Assembly: GCF_050624435.1 (NCBI RefSeq)
Contig: NC_134536.1
Span: 127,310,758-127,374,757, forward strand
DNA length: 64,000 nucleotides
Reading direction: 5' to 3'
From: Tenrec ecaudatus
Lineage: Eukaryota; Chordata; Mammalia; Afrosoricida; Tenrecidae
The notes below the pieces were generated by a model. It ran no database searches. It had not been told where the DNA came from and worked only from the letters and a program-made list of their open reading frames with translations. The position numbers and the translations under genes were made by a program. Below, one piece after another: positions 31,030 to 41,689 of this stretch (its first letter is position 1; the number at the start of each line of letters is the position of its first letter).

Positions 31030-31390
31030 AGAAGAGTTCTGCGAACTTTGACGCCATCTCTCTGGCTGTTTGGGCATCCTGAGGAGACTCAAGTTATGTT
31101 CCTTTTAAAAGGTCTTGGGGTGTGAGGGACAAAAGGAAGTCTGAAGGGGCAAGATCAAGGCTGAGGGGTGAGTGGGGTAAGTGTTCTCTTAAAACAGTCC
31201 TTGTGCTTCTCTAAGAATGAGCAGATACGTTGTTGTGATAGAAAACAAAATCCTGGCTGCAAATTTCCTGGCCACGTTCTCAACAGTGCAATTTCCTATG
31301 TTCTTAAAAATTCTCCACACTAAGCCTGTGATCATCCTGTGTCTTTTGAGAAAATCTACCAAGATTCCCCTTTGAAATTGAATTTAAACA
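31030..31390 (-). pseudogene. Mariner-type DNA transposon remnant (transposase)
   Basis: Minus strand of about 31180-31120 encodes the mariner signature with S-L-D-L-A-P-S-D-F and flanking leucines and prolines, better preserved than in the copy at 1620-2180. Stops interrupt both sides. It contains shared blocks such as GAAGTCTGAAGGGGCA with the first copy. Confidence 0.6.
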
Positions 31391-31812
31391 AGAAAACAAT
31401 TGCTGATACAGACATGAGCTCTCAACACATGGAATTCTGGAACAATAATGGGAGTAGTGATACCATGAGGGTAGGGTGGAGGTAGAGGGAGAAAGAAGAG
31501 GAAGGGGGAACCAATCCCAATGATTGACATATAAACTGCCGCCTCCACCTCCACCCCAGAGTGCCGAACAACAGAAACATGGGTGAAGGGAGACAGCAGA
31601 CGGTGTGAGATATGAAAATAATAATTTATAATTTATCAAGGGTTAATGAGGGAGGGGGGGGAAGAATGGTTGATATAGCAAGGGCTCAAGTAGAAAGAAA
31701 ATGTTTTGAAAAGGATGATGGCAATATATGAACAGATGTGCTTGATACAATTGATGTATGGATGGATTGTTGTAAGAGCTTTTAAGAGTCCCTAATAAAA
31801 AAAATTTTTTAA
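31391..31812 (+). mobile_element. L1-type LINE 3' end
   Basis: Tenrec-type L1 tail: GGGTGAAGGGAGACAGCAGA, GAAAATAATAATTTATAATT, GAAAGAAAATGTTTTGAAAA, and GAGTCCCTAATAAAAAAAA. 5' truncated. Confidence 0.8.
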
Positions 31813-32177
31813 GAAGAAGAAAGAAAGAAAACAGGTACCATAACCTCTGACCTGATCCCTCTGCCTTAATTTAATGAACCCAGCAGATCCATTCAGACAC
31901 CACTGTTTGGAATGGACTTTCCCCCACCCCCTCAGGTACCCTAACAAGATAAAGGTTTTCAGAGCCATCAATATTGAAGGAAGAATTCCAAGCTTCACTG
32001 CGGACATTAGGGAAAGGAAGGCTCCAAGGGACCAATGGATACCCATCGTTACGTTTCCTCAAGCCAGTGACGCACTGGAAGCACTCCCTAGTTAGGCCTA
32101 GAAGTTTGAGAGACAGCAACCTGGCTACCTGACTGAGGAGAGCCACGTGTGTGCCCATTCCTAAGAATTCCAAAAAC

Positions 32178-32348
32178 AAAGGATCACGGCCATGGAGTCT
32201 CATCTGACTCACGGTGACATCAGAGCAGGGTTTCCAAACGTGTCACTGTTTGTGGAAGTAGAAAGCCTCGTCTTCGTCCCATGGAGTGGCTGATGGTTTT
32301 GAACTACTGACCTTCTGGTTAGCAGCCCATTGCTCTATGCCACTAGGC
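32178..32348 (-). repeat. AfroSINE
   Basis: Inverted copy with CATGGAGTCTCATCTGACTC tail, GTGGAAGTAGAAAGCCTCGT, TGAACTACTGACCTTCTGGT and a GCCACTAGG head end. Confidence 0.75.
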
Positions 32349-32369
32349 AATATGGAAATTGTTTAACGC

Positions 32370-33500
32370 TGTTGCTGATATCGCAGGCAAGTAAAATGAT
32401 GATAAAGATCCTTCAAAAGCCTCCACAGGACGCTGCCAGAAACTCAAGTCAGCTTCAGAAGAGGACGTTCTACAAGGATATCGTTGCTGACATCAGATAG
32501 GTCTTGGCTGAAAGCAGAGAACATCAGAAAGATGTTTCCTTGTGGTTTTTTTCCCGACTCTGCAGAGGCATGCCATTGTGTGGATTATAACAAACTCTGG
32601 ATAGCATTGAAAAGAATGGGCATTCCAGAACACTCCGCCGTGCTCACGCAGAGCCTCCGCGTGGATCGAGAGGCAGTTGTGGGAACAGGACAAGGGAATA
32701 CTGCCTAGTTTAAAATCAGGAAAAGTGTACGTCAGGGCTGCATCCTTCTGATCTATGTGCTGAGCACATCATCGAAGGACCCTGTGAAAAAGGACGCAGC
32801 ATCAGGCTTGGGAGAAGGCTTATGAACAACCTTCAAGATGCAAAGGACACAGTCTCGTTTGCTGAAAGAGAAGAGTGCTTGCAGCACTTGCTGACAAAGA
32901 TCGAGCACTGCAGCTTTCGGTGTGGATGACAACTAAATGGAAAGAAGACCCAAACCCTCGCAACTGGACCACGAGGCTCATGGGAGCAGCAGTCAAGGAA
33001 GCAAATTATGAATTGCACTGAGCACAAGGCTTAGAGTGTTAATCACTTTGAAGATTAAGATGCACCTAACCTAAGCTGCGTTTCAGTTGCCTCATGTGCA
33101 CGCGAAAGGTGGACAATGAGGAAGACGTATGGGTGCATTTGAATTCTGGTGTCGGAGAACGATCTAGAAAGTACCAGAAGAAGAAGCAGAGCGTCTTGAA
33201 AGGGTGTGCCCAGAGTGCTCCTTAGAAGTGAGGAGGGCGAGACTTCGCTGCTGGTTCTTTGGACGTGAGATCAGGAGAGACACGAGCCCCTGGAGAAGGA
33301 CATCAAACTTGGCAAAGTTGAGGGTCAAAGGAAAGGAGGAACAGCGTCAATGGGATGGATGGACGCGGGACAGCAACAATAGACTCAAGGACAACCGCAG
33401 TGGTGAGGATGCTGCAGGACCGGGCAGCATTTCTGTCTGTTCTTCGTAGGGTTGTTATGAGTCGGGTCCGACTCCAGAGTTCCTAACCACAACGAGACGA
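32370..33500 (+). mobile_element. RTE LINE, reverse-transcriptase to 3' end
   Basis: About 1.1 kb of degenerate RTE in plus orientation. It covers the reverse-transcriptase palm region (GTGGATTATAACAAACTCTG, GTACGTCAGGGCTGCATCCT) through the C-terminus (GAGTGCTCCTTAGAAGTGAG, AGAAGGACATCAAACTTGGC) to the tail TTATGAGTCGGGTCCGACTC. Frames are broken; scraps remain open at 32484-32708 and 33204-33449. Confidence 0.8.
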
Positions 33501-33504
33501 AGAC

Positions 33505-33640
33505 AAGTTGCCTAAGTGAGAGAACTTGTCTGCAGCCATCCACCGATCAGGGAGATGTAGTTGAATCCAGTTCATTCGGAATAAGCACAGGCATGTGTGA
33601 TCTAGAACCCCAGTGACTTTGGTACCTACACTCAGGTCTG
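33505..33640. repeat. Unclassified repeat following an RTE end, copy 2
   Basis: Alignable with 2641-2765 (CTTGTCTGCAGCCATCCA, GGAATAA) and again immediately 3' of an RTE end. Confidence 0.4.
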
Positions 33641-33959
33641 GGAAATTGCTGTGGCCGGTCCTTGAGGGGTCCTCGATCCCAAGTGGCTTCCCCTTTGACT
33701 CGTTTGCTCCCTGTGAATAAGTCAGGGTGAGACTCGCAGAGACCCCGTGGCTTTATTGGCAACGGAAGTCGGGCCAAGGCATGCTGAGGGGTCAGGGCAG
33801 TGAAGAAGGGAAGGCAACAGCCAAATGGCCGCAGTCTGGGGCAGCGACCAGGGAGGGCCAGCCCATGGTGAAGGGCTTTGCCGTCCAGAGTTGGGTGGTG
33901 GGAAGGCCATGGAGGATGGCCGAGTCCCAGAGGATTCACACTCGGGGCGACTCCGTGTG
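33641..33959. other. Unique segment
   Basis: Nothing recognised; overlapping open frames on both strands are compositional. Confidence 0.3.
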
Positions 33960-34088
33960 GCAGCGTAGAACCGCCCCCCTTAGGTTGTCTTGGCTGTAAT
34001 CTTTAGCAAAGCAGATTGGCAGGCCTTTCTCCTGTGGCACTACTGAGTGGGGGGTGGGGGGGCTCGAACCACTAACCTTTAGTGGGTT
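33960..34088 (-). repeat. AfroSINE, partial
   Basis: Inverted copy retaining CAAAGCAGATTGGCAGGCCT, a G-rich run and GGGGCTCGAACCACTAACCT (box B), then joined to the next SINE. Confidence 0.7.
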
Positions 34089-34089
34089 A

Positions 34090-34270
34090 ACCCAAACCCA
34101 CCGCCAACGACTAGATTCCCACTCTTAGCCACCTCTGTAGGGTCTCCAGGACTGTCCGTCTTCACGGGAGCAAAGAGCCTTATCTTTCTCCCAGGGACCA
34201 GTTGAGGGGTTTGAACCACTGACCTTGCAGTCAGCATGCCAGTGCTACGACAGCGCCAGGGCTTCTTCAC
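34090..34270 (-). repeat. AfroSINE
   Basis: Inverted copy: AACCCACCGCCAACGACTAG tail, CTTATCTTTCTCCCAGGGAC, TTTGAACCACTGACCTTGCA and GCGCCAGGGCTTC head. Confidence 0.8.
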
Positions 34271-34284
34271 CTGTGGGCTATGTC

Positions 34285-34755
34285 ATTATTGTCAGGTGTC
34301 TTCGAGTCGGCTCTGACCCAGAGTGACACTGTGTACACCAGAACAAAACCCTACCTGGCCCCGCACCACCCTGCCCCTGGTCCTTGTGTTTGAGCCCAAC
34401 ATGTCGATCCATCTTGTCGAGGCCCTTCCTCTTTTTCGCTGCCCCTCTACTCTACCAAGCATAGTGTCCTTCCCAGGGGCTGGTCTCTCCTGACAACCCG
34501 CCCAAAGTCTCACCATCCTGGCCTCTAAGGCTCAGTCTGGCTGTATTTCTTCCAAGACAGCTCTGTTGGTTCTTTTGGCAGTCGTGACACATTGAGTGTT
34601 CTTCTCCAGCCTCACCGTCCAAATACATCCATTCTTCTTCAGTCGGCCGTAGTCAGTGTCCAACTTTCACATGCATGTGAAGCAATGGAAAATACCGTGG
34701 CTTGAGTCCTCCAATGGACCCCCTTGCTTTCCGCCACTTTAAAGCGGTCTCCTGT
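34285..34755 (-). mobile_element. RTE LINE, 3' end
   Basis: Inverted RTE: TCTTCGAGTCGGCTCTGACC tail, CATCTTGTCGAGGCCCTTCC, CTACCAAGCATAGTGTCCTT, ACAGCTCTGTTGGTTCTTTT and ATACCGTGGCTTGAGTCC. The minus frame at 34292-34516 preserves a scrap of the polyprotein C-terminus. Confidence 0.8.
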
Positions 34756-35019
34756 CACAGATCACCCAGCGCCCTAAGCACCATCAAATGCTTAACCCCA
34801 AATGTGTGCACTGGAAGAACCTTGACAGCACCCTCTCACCCACGAGCTTGCAAGTATCAATCCACTGGCTGAAAATGGAAATGAGTTCTGACTTTGGGGT
34901 ACAAACAGACAAAAGGGGAACCCTGTCGAAGAGGGGTGCAGGTGGGACTCCACCCACTCTGCAGGTCCAGGCAGACACTGGGAGCACAGAGGGCTATTCT
35001 TGAGCAGCTGAGAGAGAAA

Positions 35020-35100
35020 CAGTGAGCTGCTTGCAACCACAGAGCCAGGTAATCATGTGGCGGGACTCAAACCCAGAATCCAGGCCTCCTGACCCCCCAA
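35020..35100 (-). repeat. MIR SINE
   Basis: Inverted MIR: ACAGAGCCAGGTAATCATGT, GGGACTCAAACCCAGAATCC, AGGCCTCCTGACC. Confidence 0.7.
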
Positions 35101-35470
35101 TATCTGTCCATTCTGCCCCCAAACCTCCAAGTCAGGCCAGAGAGGAGTCAAAGCCGTCCCTCTCTGATCCTTGGGTTCCCTGGGGTGGTTAGCGAGAGAG
35201 CCCTGGCGGAGACACGTGAGACGTGTGATCTACTGTATGCACCTGGGTCTCTCGCATTAGGGTGACGATCATCCCTAACACGTCAGAGGTTAATCACCGC
35301 TGCTCGCAGTTATTTCCTTTTTCCTTTATTTTTATTTTTCCTCCCGACTGATGGAATTTGTGAACTCTCCTCCACCTGTCCAGGAAGCAGCCTTCCCAGT
35401 AGTATCAGGGAGCCTTGTTTCTCTCCTCTCTGGACACCCCCCATCCCCACCCTCCGGGACCACCTGGTCA
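35101..35470. other. Unique segment
   Basis: Includes CGTCAGAGGTTAATCACCGC followed by a T-rich tract at 35310-35340. No repeat recognised. Confidence 0.3.
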
Positions 35471-35472
35471 CC

Positions 35473-35640
35473 AAACTGACCACCATGGCATCGATTCTAA
35501 CTGACAGCAGTCCCAAGTTTCAGAGAAGAGCTGTGCTCCACGGGGCGTTCAGACTGTGCCCTCTTAGGAATAAATCTCCAGGCCTTTCTTCCAAGCCACC
35601 TGTGGATGGGTGAGTCACTGAGGATCTCGACCAGGGCGGG
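35473..35640 (-). repeat. AfroSINE, variant body
   Basis: Inverted copy with CATGGCATCGATTCTAACTG tail and CTCCAGGCCTTTCTTCCAAG body. Confidence 0.7.
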
Positions 35641-35814
35641 TCTCCACATCCAGAGAAATATTCAGAAAAACAGCTCTGACCACCGCCCTGTGCAGGATTC
35701 ATCTCCTCTGAGACCTGGTTCCTGCCTTCTCCCCAGCGCTCCGCCCTCCTCTGTCCTGGCTCAAGCCAAGCCTGCCCTTTGGGTTCTCCAGTGACTGGTT
35801 GTTTGGGTCAAGTG

Positions 35815-35905
35815 GAGATCGCCAGGCCTTTCTTCCAAGGCACGGCTAGATGCACTCAGACGGTCGACCTTTCAGTCAGCTGCCACAGGCATTAGCCACC
35901 ACCAC
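35815..35905 (-). repeat. AfroSINE, variant body, partial
   Basis: Inverted fragment with GAGATCGCCAGGCCTTTCTTCC and GGTCGACCTTTCAGTCAGCTG. Confidence 0.65.
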
Positions 35906-36089
35906 CCCCCAGGGATCCTTGCAGGAGGAATAGGATCCATTCTTGTTGGAGATGGGAAATCCATCTGTCCTCCACCCCACCTCGAGATCTCTTCCTCTCC
36001 CCTCCTATTGGAAGTCCTTGCTTGGTAACGCTGTCTATCCCTACTGACCTTCCCCTCATCGACTGAAGGCCAAAAATGAACAGGTGCAT

Positions 36090-36400
36090 TGAATGATGGC
36101 TTTAGCAAAAGAGATCGGACGTGCCGTGGACCTGCCCAAGTAATAAGCAAGTCTCTCCTAGAAGAAGTACAGCCTGAATGCTTCTCGGAAGAGAGGATGG
36201 CGAGGTCTCCTCTCTCGTGCTTTGGGCATGTTATCGGAAGAGACACGTCCCAGGAAAAGGTCGTCGTGCTTGGTAAAGTGAGGGTCGGTGAAAAAGAGGA
36301 AGACCCTTGATGAGATGGACTGACACGGTGACTGCAGCAGTGGGCCCCAGCACAACCATTGGGAGGGCGGCACTGGCGGGCACACACACACGCGAGCGCG
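36090..36400 (+). mobile_element. RTE LINE, 3' coding end
   Basis: Plus-strand RTE: GAAGAAGTACAGCCTGAATG, GGGCATGTTATCGGAAGAGA, GGTCGTCGTGCTTGGTAAAG, GAAAAAGAGGAAGACCCTTG. The frame 36089-36310 keeps the family's C-terminal coding for about 50 codons. A (CA)/(CG) tract at 36386-36403 replaces the tail. Confidence 0.75.
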
Positions 36401-36692
36401 CGCGTGATGGACACATTGCGGAATCACGATGATGAAAGTGTGAAACGCTGCGCGGCATGAGTGGATTAGTTGGTCACAAATGGACAAACGTGCCTGAGGT
36501 CATTATCATAAAATTGAAAAATCAAGAGGTTTTCAGACCAAAGGAAACAGACTTGGATGGTTCACCAGGGATGGGTGGGAGGGCAGAGGAACCCAGAGGC
36601 TGGGTAAACAGAGGATAGACGGGTATTATTCACTCAGGTGGAGGGGAAGATGATAGTGGACAAGAGGGAGAAGGGGTGTATGTTGGGGGGAA

Positions 36693-37190
36693 GTTAGTCC
36701 GGGTTGACTAGAGGAAAAAAATCAGAGACACTCATGTGTGTGTAAGAGAGAACTTCATATCAAAGAGCAATTGTACACTTAGAAAACATCCCAGCCCAGT
36801 CCAGATCAAGTCTATAAGTCTGATATTACCCCATATGTCAATACTAGTCCATAAATTTCTCTTTAGACTCATGCAGTCATGCACTGACGCTGAGTGCAGG
36901 AAGATCACAGGCCAGTGGGTGGAAGTCTTGTGGATCCAGTGGCGGTGGAAGCATCTCAGTGCTGGAGTGGATCTCCAGGTGGCTGTTCCAGCTCCAGGGC
37001 TCTGGCTCCATCAGTGTAGCTCCATGTGGCTTATCAACAGAAATGTCTTGAAGGGAGAGCATGTATCTGGCCCCCAGTGAGCTTATTTATCTCTGTCGCA
37101 CCTCCAAATGAGGTCATCAAGCTGCAACCTGATTGACAGGCTAGACTCCACCCCTTCCTCAAATTGACAGCAGATTATGTAACTGCAGCA
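36693..37190 (-). mobile_element. Solo LTR (family A)
   Basis: Inverted family A: GTTAGTCCGGGTTGACTAGA at the left, CAGTCCAGATCAAGTCTATA, GACAGGCTAGACTCCACCCC and GATTATGTAACTGCAGCA at the right. Flanking G-rich sequence makes the duplication uncertain. Confidence 0.8.
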
Positions 37191-37547
37191 GGAGGGGGTT
37201 GGTGGAAGGGGAGGGGACAGGACAAGCTATTTGGAGATTTGGTGAGTTGTTTAAATAACATCTGCAATGCAAATCCCCACCTAATTCACCTAATTAAAAA
37301 GTTAAAAAGAAATGGGCGAAATAACAGCAAATTGCAGTAGGTGCTACCGAGGACTCAGACGGGACACTGGTGGAGACTTGAAGGGGCCGTTGGAAGGATT
37401 CAGAAAGTCACATGTGCAAGGAGACCTCGAAGATGAGGTGGCATTAGCTGGAGAGTAGAGCTGGGGAGAATGTCCCAGTCACCAAGAATAACACATGCAC
37501 AGACTATGAAGATGGTGGCAGGGAGTGGGGGTGCAGGGGCTGCCATT
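37191..37547. other. Unique segment
   Basis: A stretch at 37390-37520 (CAAGGAGACCTCGAAGATGA) resembles an old interspersed repeat but cannot be named. Confidence 0.3.
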
Positions 37548-37548
37548 T

Positions 37549-38345
37549 GTTTAAAAGACCCAGAGACTGAAGGTGAACAAGTGGCCACTAGCTGAGAAGC
37601 AACAAAGCCCACATGGGAAGCTCACCAGCCTGCGTGACCACGAGGTGTCACTGGGATCAGGGATCAGGCATCTAAGACCCAGAATAAGATCATACCCAAG
37701 GTGAATGGGGAATGGTGGGGGGCATGGAGTTGAGGCCCAATGCCCATCTGTAGACAATTGGACATCCCCTCACAGAGGGGTCACAGAGAAGAGATGAGCC
37801 AGGCAGGGTGCAGTAGAGCAACGATGAAACACATAACTTTCCTCTAGTTCTTTGGTGCTTCCTTCCCCCCACTATCACGACCTCAATTCTACCTTACAAA
37901 TCAGATTAGACCAGAACATGCACTACTACAGAAAAGAGCCCCAACACAGGAATCCAGGATAGATAAACCCCTGGGACCAACAAGGAGAGTAGAGCTACCA
38001 GGAGGATTAGGGGAGGGTGGGGGTAGAAAGGGGGACTTGATCATGAGGATCAATCTAGAACCCCCTCCCAGGGAGACGAGTAACAGAAAAGTGGACAAGG
38101 GACAAGGGCGACAGAGGACGATGTAAGATATGGAAATAAAAATCTATAACTTATCAAGGGTTTGTGAGGGAGGGGGCAGGGGGGAGAAATAGGAGCTGAT
38201 ATCAGGGGCTCAAGTGGGAAGAGACTGCTTTGAAAATGATGATGGCGGCAAATGTGCCTGACACACTGGATGAATGTATGGATTATGGTAAAATGTAAGA
38301 GCCCCCAATAAAGGTTTTTTTTTTTTTTAAAGACCAAAAGAAAGC
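37549..38345 (+). mobile_element. L1-type LINE 3' UTR with near-perfect duplications
   Basis: Tenrec-type L1 tail from CAGAGACTGAAGGTGAACAA to CCCCCAATAAAGGTTTTTTT. It is bracketed by TTTAAAAGACC (37549-37559) and TTTAAAGACC just after the T-rich end (about 38326-38335), consistent with a target duplication. Confidence 0.8.
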
Positions 38346-39020
38346 CACCTTGTGCCTGGAACTTAGCGCAAAAAGGATTAAACTTAGGAGAAGAACAGGC
38401 AGGACCCTGGGGCCATGGTAAGGAGTTTAGCTTTAATCCCAAGTGGCCCCAAGAATCCCTCGTGAACTTCCTAGGGTGCTAACAGCTAGTCCTTGGGTAG
38501 AAAGGAGAGGAGACGGCCCTTCAGAAGAAGCAAAGGGTGTCAGAGAAGAAAAGGGCACTTGAACACCCAACTGGTTGGGGGAGGATCTGACTGTGGACCA
38601 AGGAATTACCCACGGTGTCGCGTCCCCCCTCCCAAGGGCACCGGAACCCTAATGACGGGGTGCTTTCAAAGCCCTCCCTCGGTTCCGGAAAATGCTGGAA
38701 ATCTCAAACACCCCTAGAAAGGAAGGACACAGCAGAATTCTAGAAGACTTGAAACAGCTGGCATCGCCCAAAGCCGCCCCCAAGTCCCGCTCCCACACGC
38801 CTCCTGATACATGTCAGATGGGAAGCCATTCACATGGAAGCCATCCCCGAGGGTGAGCCAGAGGGAACTGTTTAGCAGGGGGATGGCCCTCCACGCCATG
38901 GAGGCTGCCGCCCAGAGAGTGCCCAGGAGCCCAAATGCCACCGCTCCTGGCACGTCAACTTTAGTGAGCGTTGGAAGGTATTACGCCCGTGTTTCTGGAA
39001 GCTCGAGTTAAAAAAAAAAC
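38346..39020. other. Unique segment
   Basis: Unique sequence ending in two A-runs at 39009-39030. Open frames are shadows. Confidence 0.3.
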
Positions 39021-39024
39021 AAAA

Positions 39025-39185
39025 AAAAAAACCTTGAAAATAAACCACATGCTGCTGCTAATTAATCTCAGTTCCTGGCTCTCTTTCCAATCAGACCCTG
39101 AACTGTAATCCATCTTCATTACGCTTCTTTTAAGGCAAAACCCAGAGCGTTTCCGCAAGTCTAATTACGGAAGGAACAGGACAAG
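39025..39185. promoter_or_regulatory. Candidate enhancer: dense homeodomain-type sites
   Basis: Non-repetitive A/T-rich island holding AAATAAACCACATGCTGCTG (forkhead and RUNX-like), CTGCTAATTAATCTCAG (TAATTA), TTTCCAATCAGACC (CCAAT), AACTGTAATCCATCTTC (TAATCC, OTX/PITX-type), TTCATTACGC and GTCTAATTACGGAAGG (TAATTA next to a GGAA core). This density without repeat homology is typical of conserved developmental enhancers. Conservation was not testable here. Confidence 0.4.
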
Positions 39186-39270
39186 GCCTTGGGTCATAAC
39201 TCTCTTTCTGTCACATGGGTGCCTGCCTACCAGACAACAACACACACACACACATCCGCACCCCACCCCC

Positions 39271-39480
39271 AGCCAAACCAGTTGCAGCCAAGTCGATTCC
39301 GATTCGTGGGGACCCACATGCAGAGTAGAGCTACCATTCGGGGTCTTCCAGGCTGTGAACTTTCAGAAGCAGATCACCAGGCTGTTCTTCCGAGGCACCT
39401 CTAGAGTGGGTGTGACCCACCAACCTTTTCCGGTTCTTCGGCAAGCCCTGAACTGTGTGCATCACCCAGGAGCCCTCCCA
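39271..39480 (-). repeat. AfroSINE, variant body
   Basis: Inverted copy: AGCCAAGTCGATTCCGATTC tail, AGCAGATCACCAGGCTGTTC, TCCGAGGCACCTCTAGAGTG and ATCACCCAGGAGCCCTCC head. Confidence 0.8.
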
Positions 39481-41685
39481 CCATTAAAAGAACACCATGT
39501 TCTCTGCTTATTTGCCACCAGCGTGCCCAAGGATGAATGAGATAGCCGAGCTCCCCACTCAACTGCCCCATCTTTGCACCAATCCACCCGCCATGTTGCT
39601 GTCCACACACCCTGGCAGGCTGTCTCGGGCTCAGGAAACAGATGGCTGGCCCCTGGTCCCGGGGAAGGAGTGGGAACTAGCCTGAGTCCAGAATGGCAAC
39701 CAATTAGTGTTTGGCACGGACGCTCTAGCCAAGGAGATAAAAAGAAAGGTGTGTTGGGGGGAAGGCTGGCTGCCACGATGAAAGGCGAGGACATAGGGGA
39801 AGAAGGCCTGTCTTCAGCCCGCTCTGAGCGTGGCTGGGAAGACTGGAGGACGAACCCCCACCAGGAGAGAGGCATGCAGAGTAGAGAGGCTGAAGATGAG
39901 ACGGGTTGGGGGGCTCCTGGGGGGGAAGATCTAGGGGTGAAACGGCATGATCCCTAAGGATGGTCTGGCTCTTGTTGTCTATTGCTGCAGGTCTGAATCT
40001 GATTCTGAGGGAAGGCTGTATTGGGTTCAGGACCAAGGTGGGGTCATGTTGGAGAGCCTGGTGACAGGGGCTTCCCGGCGTGGAATGGGTTCTTTCCATG
40101 GCCGTCTTCCTCACTCCCACCCCTACCCCCACCCTAAATGACTCATGAGATAGACGTGAGTGTGGATGTCACTGTGGGTGGTGGGAGGAATCCTATGTGC
40201 CTCCCACAGAGTGTATTCATCGAAGTTCCTGAGCCCTCTGCCCCTTAAAGAGCCTCCGTGAGGGTCCCCGGGGTCTCACTCGCCCCTGTGTGCCTTCTAG
40301 TTCCCCCCCCACCAAGTGCCCTCTAGTCCCCGCCCCGCCCCGCCTACCTCATCCCACTCCCCACTGATCACTGTAGTTCTCATCAGCCAAGGCCTGGAGG
40401 GGCCTCAAATCCCAATGCTAGCCTCAGATGCACCCACACAGACACCAGCCCCTGGAGTTTCTGTTTGGAAATTTGATCAATTGCTCAGCCCCATTGATTC
40501 CATTCATGGTGTGATCAGGCAAGCGGTCTTGACTCTTGGCCAACCTCTTCCCATAAAATGAACATTCCCCATTGTGGCACAGAAAGCGTCCGAGTTCATG
40601 AGCATGGGTGCTGCCCTCTCCCAGACACCATCCCCGCGTGGGTCTGTGACAGGGTGTCGCATCCATGGCCTGAGGCACAGCCAGGGGTCTCCACATCGGG
40701 TAGGAGGGGCTGTGGAGCTGCCACCACCAGCAGATCCCATGAGATCGTCAGGGGACTCGAAACCTGAGTCCCAAGAAGGAAAGGGTCTGAGCCCGAGACC
40801 CAAGGTTCTGAGCTTAGAATAAGTCAGACAAGAGGGCTCCTGGGGGTGTTGAGGAAGCTGTGTTCCCGTGGAGTGACATGGTTGGGATGGCTTCCTGCGC
40901 CCCGTGTGCGCATGTCCTAGGGCCACCCAGCGCCTTACAACAGAAATGCATGGTCTCTCCCCACATCCTAGGGGCTTGGCAAGCCTGGGCATCACTGCAG
41001 GCTCTGCTGCCTTCTTGTCCTGACCTTCCTCCCTCTGTCTGTGTGTCTTCACATGACTCTCTCCAGAGGCCACGGCCACTGGACTCCAGTCCACCTGAGC
41101 CACGATGATCTCATCTTAACCAGCTCCATCTGCAGAAACAGCCTCTCCGAAGGCCACTTTCGTCGTGAACTTTTGGAAACCTCCAAGATTCACATCTGTC
41201 GGGAAGTCCAGAGGGAACTATGGACACCTGCTGACGGACACCTGCAGACACCGGCTCAGCTCACGGGAACTCGCCTTGTGGTGACAGACACAGCAGACAC
41301 GCCAAGGTGACCCCCAAAGGCCATGTTTCTGGGCACGGCGGTGCCTGTGGAGGCAGCTGGTTGGGTACAGGAGGCCGGGTGACCCAAGCTGGATCCGGCG
41401 CACTGTGCTTCCCAGGGATTCGGTTTTTTACCCCCACCTGTTTCAAGTGAACCTGTAGGTCATTAAAGAATCCAAGTTCACTTCCGTTTGGCTTCTCCTT
41501 TTTGCGGCCACTCAGGAGGGTGTTTAAGGCTGCGTGTCCTCACCCTCTCGTTTTCTAAACTTTGTTTATCCAGTTTGGTTTTTAAAGAAAAACATACTCC
41601 GGGCAGTAGCACAGCTCACCTTGTCGGATCAAATCAGTACGAGTAGCTCCTTAAACCACCATGAATGTGGCTCCTGTTTTTGTCC
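39481..41685. other. Long unique segment
   Basis: About 2.2 kb without a recognised repeat. Open frames reach 199 codons (minus, 41103-40504), but frames on the opposite strand overlap them and no domain is visible. G/C content is high around 40300-40345. Confidence 0.3.
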
Positions 41686-41689
41686 CCGC

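Noticed and set aside
40504-41103. 199-codon minus-strand open frame
   Set aside because: No recognisable domain, overlapped by plus-strand frames, and composition is G/C-rich; treated as chance.
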